A stretch of 64,000 nucleotides of DNA from Tetraselmis striata (Eukaryota; Chlorophyta; Chlorodendrophyceae; Chlorodendrales; Chlorodendraceae): positions 1 to 64,000 of the forward strand of contig VCJN01001151.1 of the NCBI GenBank assembly GCA_006384855.1, written 5' to 3'. The notes below the pieces were generated by a model. The model saw nothing but the letters and a program-made list of their open reading frames with translations, had not been told where the DNA came from and ran no database searches. Positions 21,937 through 32,879 of the stretch are shown in pieces. The position numbers and the translations under genes are program-made. Positions within the stretch are counted from its first letter, which is position 1. Each line of letters opens with the position of its first letter.

Positions 21937-22620
21937 CTATAACTCCGTCACTGGTGCAGTTAAATCACTGAAATGGTGGATAAACTTAGAGTAGAAATTG
22001 CAGAATTGTACAAAACTTCTGACTTCACTCTGAGATTTAGGGACAGGCCAATCCCTAACTGCAGCCACTTTGTCCTCTGAAACAGACAACTCACCATCAG
22101 CGACGGTATACCCCAAATAATCCATAGATTGCATGCCAAAGAAACATTTCTTTAATTGCAACCTCAGATTATATTCATTCAGTTTCTCAAAAACTAAGCG
22201 AAGGTGCTTTATGTGGTCATCATAATTATCTGTATATATACATATATCATCCAGATATACCACCACAAAGTCACGCAAAAATGGTCTCAAGATGTCATTC
22301 ATCATGCGCTGGAAAGTGGCTGGGGCATTGCACAAACCAAATGGCATTGCAGTCCACTCCCATAGACCATCAGGTGTCTAAAACGCTGTCTTGTGGATGT
22401 CCTCCTCTGCAATGGCAACCTGCCAATAACCTGATGCTAAATCCAGATGGGTATAGCAACGGCCATTGCGGAGAGAATCCAACGTTTCATCAATTCGCGG
22501 CAAAGGATACATATCCTTTCGAGTGACCTCGTTCAGCCCACGAAAATCGACACACAACCGAAGGGATCCATCTGCCTTCTTAACAAAAGAATAGGCGAAC
22601 CAAACTCAGATTGACTAGGA
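21937..22620 (-). pseudogene. Gypsy reverse transcriptase
   Basis: The N-terminal half (22620-22380) reads [33 protein letters not shown] and [17 protein letters not shown] before an in-frame stop at about 22380. The second half reads AMPFGLCNAPATFQRMMNDI, then VVVYLDDICIYTDNYDDHIK with the YLDD catalytic box, and LGYTVADGELSVSEDKVAAV. Both halves are in the same order as in an active element. A stop and a frameshift after the linker (VYRPWDHKIELTGRMKRQK, 22878-22615) make it inactive. Confidence 0.9.
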
Positions 22621-22834
22621 CGAACAAGTCCAGCGGCAATCGCATCTGAGTTGGCGATCCAATTCAGCACGTTCAGCGGGAGACAAACGATGAAGTTTTT
22701 GGCGTTTCATTCTGCCAGTTAACTCAATTTTGTGATCCCATGGCCGATAAACAGGCGGCCTGTTGACTGGACGCAAAATTTCAGGAAAATCGTCATACAA
22801 CATACATACAACATACAAATAACGAATAGCATCC

Positions 22835-24025
22835 TTATGCTGTGTTGTCAGCATTGTCTGAATGCAGGTCAGGATCATCCTTTATAACCGACATTTCAAC
22901 GACATAGAATTCAGCCAAAGAATTCTGCTTAGAAGCACGAGCAGTTTTGCGCGTCAACTTTTGTACCCTAGTGGAAGTAATCATGCTACATGCAGGAGTA
23001 CGACCCACTATTACAACAGGTACATGGGTTCCATCCATTAGAGTCATGATACGTTCAGTACCATACTTAATGGTAACTTGCGCTTCATCAAGCCAAGTAA
23101 GACCCAACACAATGTCAGAGACTTTGAGCTCACGCAGTATGTAAAATACTCGATTATCAAATACATGTCCTCCAACAGACAGAGACACAACAGTTGTATG
23201 GCAACATGAGACACGTTGACCATTAGCCAAACGGACAGGTGTTCTGGCTTTCAACTTTTGTATCTGCAAGTTGTTTCTGCGCACAAAGTCCTCAGATATA
23301 AAATCTAAAGATGCCGCATTATCAACCCGTGCATCCACAACGGCGTCATCGTTAATAGTCACATTAACTTTCAACAATGGCCTGGGGTCATCCCAACGAG
23401 TCAAAGAAGCAATCTGAGGCAAACTTTGCCTTTGCTTACTCCAAAATGATGGATCAGTCACTTTGACAGCATCACACTCATTTATAGACTCAGATGCACG
23501 TTCACCAATACCAACGCTAGAATATGCAACTTTTGCAGAGTCCACGTTAAACTTCACATTTGGACTTGTGACAGTTTTAGGTACAAAGTCATCAGGAAAA
23601 GCACAGTTAGCATCAACTAACCAAATGTTAACTCCATACTTTGGTGGTCTAACATCTTCCTGGACTGTGGCATTTTTATCAGACCACCTGGTGAACAAAG
23701 GTGTCTTTGCCGGGTATTGCTGCAATAGTTTCCAATGCTTTGTCAAAGCACTGAATCTATCAAATGCAGGCAATACAAACACTCCTACAGTATGTTCTTT
23801 AGCTCTTTTACGGCATTGCTCAAAATGCCTCGCAATAGACTCAGTCATATGCCATGGAGGGTGAATGAACACACGCACGTTCATTTGACAAGTCGCGCGA
23901 TAATATATCGAATCTTGTTTTGAACAGAACGGCAAGTTTCGATGGGTATTCAGACCCTCATTATCCGCACACCCCTCCAGCGTAAATTGGAACACGTCAT
24001 GTAAGGGATCGAAGACTCTATCCAC
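22835..24025 (-). pseudogene. Gypsy gag-pro region with aspartyl protease and HPPW-containing N-terminal domain
   Basis: One open frame of about 396 codons. Residues 50-140 contain VRVFIHPPWHMTESIARHFE and HTVGVFVLPAFDRFSALTKH, a Rossmann-like pattern with an HPPW tetrad that recalls the NPPW of N6-adenine methyltransferase-like domains found in some retroelements. Residues 225-330 form a retroviral-type protease (VVDARVDNAASLDFISEDFV ... DIVLGLTWLDEA). The active-site triplet reads DNA where D-S/T-G is usual. No zinc knuckle is visible. The first codon is not clearly an ATG start in good context. It continues into the RT linker after a frame break. Confidence 0.7.
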
Positions 24026-25700
24026 CAGTCGCCACTCGGCACTGACTGATCTGGGCGTACGGCGCCTGAGAGCCTTTACGCGACGATGAGTCGAAACTTT
24101 CCGAGTACCCGTTACATGGGCTACTGGTAAAGTCGTACAAGACTCGTGTACTGTGAGGATATATCCTATACCCTCACTAACCCTAGATTACCATAACCAT
24201 GTTAAGGCGCGTAGCGCGCGCCCGATGTCGGGCTGCGCCCGCGCCCTGTCGGCCGCACTGCGCCTGCTGATATATCAGCACGGCGCCACGCGGACTGTAA
24301 TCATAATACTCTCACCCTCACAACCTCGGAGTAGCACAGACTCTCGCCACCATAAGCGCATTCCCTCACATTTGGTGCTTCTACCTACTCGGTCGCTCCC
24401 TCGCGAGCTCAACGATCATATCATACACACCGTGTGTTCTGAGACTGCGGATGCCAGAGATTACCCCGCCACAGGTGTAGTCGGCAATTACCCCGCCCGA
24501 GAACTTTAATACACGATTACCCCGCCACAGGACGATTCGCGACTACCCTTCCGAGAGGCAGCATTGTATATCATAACCCGCGCTTTCTCGCGGAGACCAC
24601 TCCACCATACCTCCGCCTTCGCTTGAGGCGATACATACCATATACCTTCGTCACCTACGTTGCTTGACTTCTCTTTCTGGAGACCAGCGGCTCGGCGGAG
24701 CTTGGAGATAACCCCGCCGCAGCTTACCGTATCGACACCGAAAGGCTGCATAGCCTCAACTGTATGAGCCGCATTTAGATTAGTGGCCTATCAGGTAAGT
24801 TCCACCCTGACTTCCCACCCTATTATCCGCCACCATATTAACAGCAGCAAACAACCATAAACTTGAATAAAAACCCATACACTGTTGCGTCGCTTACCGT
24901 ATTATTCAAACCATATCGAGCCCGAAGAGGCTTGCCAGCAAACTATATTGAGCCCGCTGCGGCTTGAAACTGAACCATATTCAGCAGGTTGAATCCTGAC
25001 TGTATTCACAATATTCTGAACGATATTGTTGCCAAGAATGGCAGCTGCGGACGAAACCATAAATAGCCCCCATGAGGGAGCTGACAACCATAGCAGAACG
25101 AGCAGCAGGGAGTCACACCTACCGTCATATGTTACTGCACAATACTCATGCTGACAATACTGACAAGCAACTCGACGTTGCTATCGTATCATATTCGCAC
25201 TAGGGTCATAATTATTATTGGTTACCATGTGCTCCGGTCGACCCACACAGTATAGCGCTGATCACAACAATCGACGATAGTTGCTTGCGGCAGTTGAACT
25301 TAAGAGTGACTCAAAATCACTTGCGCCTTATCACAAATGGCGTTGAGGACACGACACGGCATAATATATCTCAACGACTCAGAAACCGTAGCCCGTGGCC
25401 TGCGAAATTTTATCATACCATATATGCTTTGCATTTGCCTTCCGACCTGTTTATCGGACGGTACCCAAAAGGGTCGACACAAACTATCCGACCATAGCGG
25501 CGAATCCTGCGCCGAATCCGGCCTGTCTCATACAATATTATATATCATGGCGAAAACTATATCACACAGTCCTCGATCCCTATGACGATACAGTCCACCT
25601 TAATACTATGCCACACGACAAACTTGACCCGTTCATTGTAAGCTCCCAACCATATTTCTTCATCATCGACCACTTTATGTATAGTAAATGTATGCCCTTC
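24026..25700. other. No supported gene; low-coding, palindrome-rich region
   Basis: Short frames only. A GGCGCGTAGCGCGCGCC-like palindrome lies near 24205-24225, ATTACCCCGCCACAGG is repeated at 24463 and 24518, and ACCATATCGAGCCCG / ACTATATTGAGCCCG repeats lie at 24900-24960. It may include the LTR and leader of the Gypsy element at 20-24 kb, but no LTR pair could be matched by eye. Confidence 0.4.
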
Positions 25701-25846
25701 CTCTAGGCAGCTGTTACAGCCTGGGGGGGGGGGGGGGGGGGGGAAGCATCTGCCACAGAAGCAGGTGCCAATGCAATGTAACTATATCCCTCAGAAGTAA
25801 TGATTACCTGAGGAGTCACTTGTACCATACAGCTGACCACCACCTC

Positions 25847-26476
25847 ATGAACAATGATAATGCAGGCCAGGCTGATGAGCGGGAGGGGGGAGAGGAGGTA
25901 ATCTCCAACCCCTCCACAGCTGAACATAGCAAAGATAGGGGGCGCGGCAAACAAGCTGCTGACCCGCAAAACCATACAGACAACGATGTCCCCATGGAGG
26001 ATGGTTCCGAGCGGAGTCATCAGACTTCTCGCTCTGGCACCAGGCGGCATGATAAGCAAACTATACAAGCTGACGATATGTTCCCAGATGGATTCCTAAC
26101 ATACTACGATATGATGTATGAAGATGGTGATTACCTGCAGAACCTTATCCTGGGTTTTCAATCCAGTGAATCAAAGGAGGCAATAAGCAACCTCCGATAT
26201 GCAGGCGGTCTGCTTCTTCCTTTCACGGAGGCGGATCTGACACCGTATAAAGATATGGCTTCCAACATATACTATAACCAAGGCTGGAATGCTGGCCTTG
26301 TGGACAACCTGGCTGACTTTGTCACCAGGTGGATAAACAATATAGTGGCACAATATCATAAGATGCAGCGACCTGCTGGAGCGGAGGATCCCCAGCAGCG
26401 CATTCACCTGCAGTTACAATATATTGACACTGTGCTGGCACTGGCGACACCCAAGCCAGTTAACGTCCGCCTCTGA
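25847..26476 (+). CDS. Orphan protein of 209 residues, function unknown
   Basis: ATG at 25847 opens 209 codons to a TGA at 26476. The N-terminal third is charged and disordered (NDNAGQADEREGGEEV, DVPMEDGSERSHQTSRSGTR). The C-terminal two thirds look folded and helical (GFLTYYDMMYEDGDYLQNLI, FTEADLTPYKDMASNIYYNQ, NLADFVTRWINNIVAQYHKM). Base composition is lower in G+C than the neighbouring sequence, and the start follows a G-run at 25722-25743. No signal peptide or membrane segment is visible. The layout, disordered head and helical domain without introns, would suit a gag-like protein, but no RT follows, so this stays a guess. Confidence 0.45.
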   Translation: MNNDNAGQADEREGGEEVISNPSTAEHSKDRGRGKQAADPQNHTDNDVPMEDGSERSHQTSRSGTRRHDKQTIQADDMFPDGFLTYYDMMYEDGDYLQNLILGFQSSESKEAISNLRYAGGLLLPFTEADLTPYKDMASNIYYNQGWNAGLVDNLADFVTRWINNIVAQYHKMQRPAGAEDPQQRIHLQLQYIDTVLALATPKPVNVRL

Positions 26477-26599
26477 GAAAAACGGCTGGCTACTGTCGTA
26501 CGGTGGAACGTGTGAAGGGCGGGCGGAGAGGAGCGGACGATGTAGTATGTAGCCAGCTCCGCGCATGGTGGGGCTGCAGCAAAGGCAGCCCGACGAGCC

Positions 26600-27330
26600 A
26601 AGTGTGCAGCGGCGGCCCGATGGCGCTGACCAGCTGCGTGCCCGGGCTGTGGAAGCAACCGTGGCATATGGTGCAGCGGCGGTCCGTTGGCGCCACGGAC
26701 CGGCCTGCTGCGTGACCGGGCTGCGAAAGCTGCCGGGGCACATGGTGCAGCGGCGCCCCGATGGCGCCCACCAGCCGCGTGCCCGGGCTGCGAAGGCTTC
26801 CGGGGCACAGGGTGTAATGGCGCCCCGATGGCGCCGACCAGCTGCGTGACCAGGCTGCGAAGGCTGCCGGGGCACAGGGTGTAATGGCGCCCCGATGGCG
26901 CCGACCAGCTGCGTGCCCGGGCTGCGGAAGCAACCGTGGCATATGGTGCAGCGGCGGTCCGTTGGCGCCACGGACCGACCTGCTGCGTGACCGGGCTGCG
27001 AAAGCTGCCGGGGCACATGGTGCAGCGGCGGCCCGATGGCGCCGACCAGCTGCGTGCCCGGGCTGCGGAAGCAACCATGGCACAGGGTGCAGTGGCGGCC
27101 GGATGGCGCCGACCAGCCGCGTGTCCGGGCTGCGCAAGCTGCTCGGGCACAGGTGCCGCGGCGGACTGATGACGCCGACCAGCTGTGTGCCCGGGTCGCG
27201 GAAGTGGACTGAGCACACGGTGCAACGGCAGCTTGATGGCGCCGACGAGCTGCGCGTAGTGGCGGCCCGCTGGTACCAGCCGACTGCGTGGGTGGCCGGT
27301 TGGCGCTGACCAGCTGTATTTTTGGGGCTG
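26600..27330. repeat. 67-bp minisatellite, about 11 units
   Basis: The box GATGGCGCCGACCAGCTGCG recurs with starts at about 26620, 26687, 26761, 26828, 26895, 26962, 27036, 27103, 27169, 27236 and 27300. Most steps are 66-67 bases. Two are 74, where the unit carries GGCGCCACGGACCGACCTGC instead. Because 67 is not a multiple of three, the repeat reads open in several frames on both strands. The frames with repeated GRRHRGAAAPCAP-type peptides are therefore unlikely to be proteins. Confidence 0.9.
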
Positions 27331-27569
27331 CGAGGGGCCGCCCGATTGTGGCGCGGAGTAGCGCGTTGAAAACGTATACGCCAGCTATACATCTCGGATT
27401 TGAGACCCGTTTTCGGTCTTCAGAAATAACGAGTACCTACGCGAACCGGTGTGTAGGTCCCATCGGCGCATGGATCATTCTTGCCCGGAAATGACGGTCT
27501 TCTTATTCACCGGCGAGCGGAAAGGCCGGCGGCAGGCGGGGGCTCTTGTGTCGCGCGGCGTAAAGAGCG

Positions 27570-27600
<31 letters not shown>

Positions 27601-29323
27601 TCTCTCCCCCAACGGTTGTGCCTGTTTGTATGGGGTGCTGGTTGTCGGCTTCAAGGAGTCAGCGCACGGTGCCCTCTGGACTATTTTGACCGCTTCCCGG
27701 CCAGCAAGACAGGTCCTCAAGCTGAGCGCGGGGCGTCACTTCTGAGTGGTTAGTACACCAAAATCCTTGCATGTCACGAAGAAACGTGCTCTGTAGCGGC
27801 GCGACCCCATGGTGGGTATGCCGCGACGAAGGAAGATGGGGACAGACAAGCCCCCTGGTGCTTTTAAGCACACTACGAAGCAGCATGCGGGAGCAGCGCT
27901 ACCCCGGATGGCTGCGTCGGGAACCGCGCGCGGGTTGGTGCTGTACGGGCTTACAGCAACTTCCGCCGCGGTCGATGAAATTTCCGAGGTGCGGCTGGGT
28001 CCTTGGGCGGTACGGGCATCACGTGGACATGAACTAGCACCGTATTGATGCCGTAACGCGCCTGCTACGTAGACAAGGGAAGAGGAAACCCCAACTACTA
28101 GCAGTAAGCCAGATATTGGAGCTCTGCGCAGCGACCTCCAGGATTGTTTACAATCCCTTACCTCATGAACAGGGCTAATATGTAGAGATTTATCTTTTTG
28201 TGGTATACAACGCGACTCCTTTACGACGCGACTCTCATGGGACCGGGGTGGGGGCCCCGGCTCCGCCGGCCTCTGCGCGCCACTGTCACTCGCCCTCGGC
28301 TGAAGGCTACTGCCCACGATCAGTATTTGTGCAAGAAAGATGAGCCTGCTGAGCCATATCAGCCCTGCTGGCCAGCCCACCCCAGAGCGGCACAGCCAGA
28401 GGCGCCGTCGCGGGGTTCGCAAAGCGTGCACTGCGGCTAGGTGAGCGCATGGCTCGCAGAGCAACTATGGCCGCGACGCACACGGCCGGATGTTAGCGAG
28501 GGGCGACTTGCATGCGCAGTGGTACCCCGCAGAGCCGCTAACGTGGCTGGAGGGACGGGAGGGGGTGCAGTGGAATGGTATCTCGCCTTGACGGCCGTGA
28601 TGTTAAAGGCCCCGCTCGGACATGCTGAACGTCTGCCAGCAAGAAGTAAAAAGTAAGGGAGTGATGTGACGTTGGTGCAGCTGCGCTGAGACGTGAGAGA
28701 AGGGGTGGAGGGGGGGGTAAGGGGGGGGATCCGCTTGATACTGTTATAGGGATGTCGTGCTACAGGGAGCTGCTGCGCTCATGCTCTGCAGTACGTGGTG
28801 ATGAGTCAATGATGCTGCACAGCTCTCTCAGTATAGAACGCTGCGCAAGGCTGCGAGGGATTACATGGGGTTATGTCTTATCTTGATGCTGCTATGGAAG
28901 CTGCCACCGTGCGCTGTCGGTGGCTGTGCTATTGCTAGCGCATGGTGGGTGATATGCAGTGACATGCGGGGGTGCTATTGGTGAAGATACATAAGGGATG
29001 AGGTTGCTTAGATTAGGTGTTGCTACAAAGAGCGGACGCCAGCCGGGCTGAGGGAAGCATAAGATTCAGCTAGTAAAGAATTGTGGGATTCAGAGCCGAT
29101 CATGCCATCAGTACACATGCGAGGCGGACGCGCTAGCGCTGGAGTGCCAAGACTATGGCTGCTGGTATTGTTGATGCTCTGCCTGGCCCGGCTTGGGGCT
29201 GCTGCGCTATTACCAACTGAATTGATGAAAAGCAGATTCTGCGGGCTGCTCCGTGCAGTTGATCTACAGCACAGCATGGCACTCGTGTGTATTAGGCCGA
29301 TGCTTAACACACCGACATGCAGC
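27331..29323. other. No firm gene; possible isolated exon near 27.8-28.0 kb
   Basis: A C-run of 28 bases lies at 27570-27597. Two short segments look coding on the plus strand: VLVVGFKESAHGALWTIL (27630-27745) and GTDKPPGAFKHTTKQHAGAA ... AAVDEISE (27840-27990), the latter ending at a GAG|GTGCGG donor-like site. No partner exons could be joined in frame, and no family is recognised. Confidence 0.3.
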
Positions 29324-30561
29324 TCATTCATGCAGATCTGGCTTTGGAGTCTGCGTTGACGACAGCAGTCGTGACATAATGTGAATGAGGGAGCGCAACT
29401 CACCGAGGCCTGGGCTGTGATGTCAGCAACCGACTCCGCAAAGCCCGGATGGCTGAGGGCGGCATTCTGAAGGGGGGATGCACCGGGGGTCCAAGTGCAG
29501 CAAGGATCTCCAAGCTGCGCAGGGGATGAGCAGGTCGCAGTCTCAGCATCTAGTGTGACCACAACTGCCTTCCCCAGGATCACAGAACCGAGACCCTGAT
29601 ACGAGTGGCACAATATGCGGTAGGGTACATACCTACACTAGCGTTGTCTGTGTTACACACACACTCATCCGCACTGCTAGACCACGGGGCATGGCGGGTA
29701 TTGGTAGGAGTAGCCTCCGCCCCCCCCCCCCCCCCCCCCCTTACAACACCGCCACTATACGACGACAGCATACATCCACAGCTGCCCGTACGTACATGTA
29801 CGGGTACGCAACGCAAGTGCGGCGAGTGCTTGGCCGTGGGGACCCTCCCCCTACCCGCCGTTTGACCGTCGCCGTTTCGTTGCTACACCGCAGACAAAGT
29901 GGCGATACCAACAGCACCTCGCCCACCGCCGACATTGAACGGCGGACCGGTGACGTGGTGCAGGACACATCTACCGCGAACCCACAGCAGCCGCGACCAG
30001 CACTGTAATGAGCTCTGGCATATTCAAAGGTATGATTAAGAGTAACACCATAACAGAAACCTAGCTTGTGGTGCTTTGTCGTACCCGGCAGGGAAGGATT
30101 AGTGTGCGAACATGGATTACCCGTGCAATCAATATTACGCGTGTGAAAACTCACATTAGCAGTCGTAGGAGTATTTATATCCGCAGAAAATTAACGCAGC
30201 GGATTTGTCCATAGAGCAAAATGAAAGCTGTATATGTACAATTTTTTTAGAAAGACGGCGGCAACACGTCAACACGCACCTCCTGTCCGTTGGTAAGGCC
30301 ATCGCCGTCGGAGTCAGCCTGGCACAGCTCGACTGTCCATTGCAGACTCGCAGCTTCGAAGGCCTGCCCGAAGGGGTTGCGGGGGCCGCCGCCGTAGCAG
30401 GTGTTGTGGCCTACCCCGTTGCAGATGGCACCGGAGCCGTCGGGGGCGGGAACAGAGACCCCGTTGGGGATGCGCGTGGCGTAGCTGGGTCGCGAGTCGG
30501 CGCCGTGCGTAAGGCACACAAGGAGGAATGCTGCGGTTGCAGCGCGAGACACCCGGCCCAT
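29324..30561 (-). CDS. Temptin-like secreted protein, three exons
   Basis: Exon 1 (30561-30280) starts at ATG 30561 with a signal peptide (RAATAAFLLVCLTHG) and continues YATRIPNGVSVP, GVGHNTCYGGGPRNPFGQAF, WTVELCQADSDGDGLTNGQE, then a GAG|GTGCGT donor. Exon 2 (29514-29404) follows a GCGCAG acceptor and starts LGDPCCTWTPGASP, giving the family's NGQE-LGDPCCxWTPG continuity across the junction, then ALSHPGF. Exon 3 (29350-29324) after a 53-bp intron (GTGAGT...ACGCAG) adds TPKPDLHE and a stop. The 139-residue product fits temptin, a Cys-rich secreted adhesion or pheromone-associated domain known from Aplysia and present in algae and oomycetes. All junctions are phase 0. Intron 1 (about 765 bp) holds a C-run at 29720-29740. 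The third exon is the least certain part. Confidence 0.75.
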
Positions 30562-31215
30562 AGTGTCGGAAGATAGCAATAACAATGCAGGTGAAAGATG
30601 ATTCGGCGCTCTCACTTTTCGTGCTGAGCCCTTGCCTTGGGGAACTGCCTGGAAGACGGTTTCCCTCGGTACCTTCGTACTATCCGAAATGATCGCCTTC
30701 CCTACCGCTACTACGCGCTACTGGTACCAGTACCCTCACCGGCTGTCCCGTCGTGCTACCGCTGCTGGGCCCAGGCCGGCGTTCCGGTTACCCTGCACTT
30801 GTCCGCCCCGCGACGATTCATTTAAATGTCGACTACCCGGTACGACAGGGCGGCAATCTTTTCCTTTAGCACGGGAACAGCCTATAGTCGCTACCAGTAC
30901 GTAATACAACTACAGTCGTTACATGAGCTAGCTGCGAAAGGCGATCAGGAAACTACCCGAAAAGACAATAGGAAACGTCCACTACAGCAATTGCGCGGTG
31001 GCAGCAGCGCACCAGAAGAGGTGCGGAACCAGGACCAAATCAACCGTCGCGACAGCAGCACGACGACCTAAGGATTACAGGCTGGTAGCGACTTATCCTT
31101 ACGTGTACACAGATACAGCAGGCACCGCGCAGCACATATATGCGGGATACCCGCGCGCCGTCTCATGACGTCGTCCTCGATCGAGCGTATTGTGTTCCCA
31201 TCTCGTCCGAGTATC
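30562..31215. other. No supported gene (temptin upstream region)
   Basis: This lies upstream of the minus-strand temptin-like gene and would hold its promoter. No clear TATA box was seen. Frames on the plus strand are short and without resemblance. Confidence 0.35.
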
Positions 31216-31290
31216 TCGCGTACCTCGTAGAGACGCTGCAGCAAGGGTTTCACTGGTGCCAGTCCTGTCCCGGGGGCGAAAAAGAAATCT
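31216..31290. repeat. Half copy of a dispersed foldback repeat
   Basis: The stretch TCGTAGAGACGCTGCAGCAA ... GGTTTCACTGGTGCCAGTCC ... TGTCCCGGGGGCGAAAAA matches the left arm of the palindrome at 39347-39618 and the copy at 62425-62545. Only one arm is present here. Confidence 0.8.
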
Positions 31291-32700
31291 CGCGTACAAT
31301 TCCAATATTCTCATATTATTCTGTGTCAATACGATATAACCATCTGCTATTAGCATAGTTGCTTTAACGTAAACCGTACATTTTTCCTCATATACCTGCA
31401 TATCCTGTCCTCATATGTCCTGCATGATATATCTGTTGGGACCCGAGTGATTGCATTTTGAATTTCCCTCAGATTCCCTGATCAGTCACGGCCCCCGACT
31501 CTTTCATATCTAGAGCCTGATTTTCGATTCCGGGTATCACTAGCTAGGGATCGGACTACCCTAGCTGCCAATACACCTGGATACTTGGATACATATAAAG
31601 CCCTCTAAACCCTTCCGTCTTTTCGGTGGTGCAGCGGTGCAATATATAGGGGGGGACGCATTGGCACGGCATCAGCAGCCAGAGCATATGCGATATGAAG
31701 TCCCTTTATTGGCATGTCGTGGTCATTGTACTTTGCGATCATTGCTCCCGCCTTGCGCGGCGGTTATTCCTTTTGTAATCTTGGCTTATCCTTTTTCGGG
31801 ATGCCCCATGCTCTTCCCTTTCCGGCTTATACGGTTCGCGGAAAATTCTGCTCGACTTTTGCAGCCTCCGTGGCCTCGGTTAAATACAATAAATTTCGGA
31901 TTTGGTTCCCCTCCCCCCCCCCCCGCAGTCCGGTGACAGGGTATGCGCGGGCGTTGTCCGGACGATTCCCTCCCGGTGGATGAGCCAACGTCTGGATAAC
32001 TCGCGCAATCCCTTTTTGCCGAACCCGGAGATTTCCGTAATTCCGAAACCAAATGCCATTTGTCTCCGATACTTCTAGCAGATGCCTTGTTTGCTAATAC
32101 CTATCCCTCTTTTTGGACGATCTAGATTCCCATTAGTGATTTTGCGTATTTTCTTCCGGCAGTGCCCTAGTGTGGTCTGATATAAGCCCCGAGATCTATT
32201 TTTCCCCATCTACTGTTCGCGTTTCCCACGCGGTTCCCGTCTCTGTCCTGTGGGATCTGACTTATTTATTGTAAATGCCGAGCTTGATTGGTTTTTGTCT
32301 CCCGACTTGGTTGGGGTGATGTGGTACCGTTCCTAGGGTCATCATACCCTGCCCCCAACTTCATGCCTCTCGCGTCCGCATGGCCCCTGCTCCAGCCCCT
32401 AGGGCATGATGCAGTTATCTGACCTATTTCATGGTGCTGACGATTGTTGCTGAAATACACATTGAATTTCCCATTTATGCCCCAATTAGGCTTTTAGCCC
32501 TTTTGGTGTGTATTTCGGCATTGATTTTGTTTGCAGCAACCTTCCCAAATCCCTATATTCCCTGTCGGCTGCCTTGCCTTGTGGCTAGACTTGCCGGAAT
32601 ATATACGGACGGGAGAGAACATTGTAGTTTTTTTTTGCGGGGGCTGAGTTGGCGTCATTGCCCGTTTGCTGATCCTCGCCGTAGCAAGGCGGTCAAGATT
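31291..32700. other. No supported gene; AT-richer spacer
   Basis: Frames are short, and a C-run lies at 31911-31924. Composition changes to more T-rich on the plus strand before the recombinase remnant. Possibly the 5' part of that element. Confidence 0.35.
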
Positions 32701-32879
32701 GGACGCAATCACCGTGGGTGATGCTGCGCAGTGCTTTCTTGGCGCCCCGGAGCGTGAGCGATTGGGGACACGGCGTTGGCGGCAGTTATCCGTTTTCTGT
32801 GGTGGTGGCTGCCTCTACTTCCGTGCGTGCAGCAACATGCCCTTCGCTCGGCTGTTGCTCTGGCTTCCGCCACGCGGGT

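Noticed and set aside
24200-24300. Strong palindrome as a possible terminator or origin
   Set aside because: Eukaryotic context and no associated gene; the GCGCGC-rich palindrome is short and could be part of an LTR.
26404-27392. Long minus-strand frames rich in PGHAAGRRHRG-type repeats
   Set aside because: Produced by the 67-bp minisatellite read in all frames; no start context, no splice support.
27736-28464. 242-codon minus-strand frame
   Set aside because: No family resemblance, no consistent codon bias, and it overlaps a plus-strand exon-like piece that looks equally coding. Not enough to call a gene.
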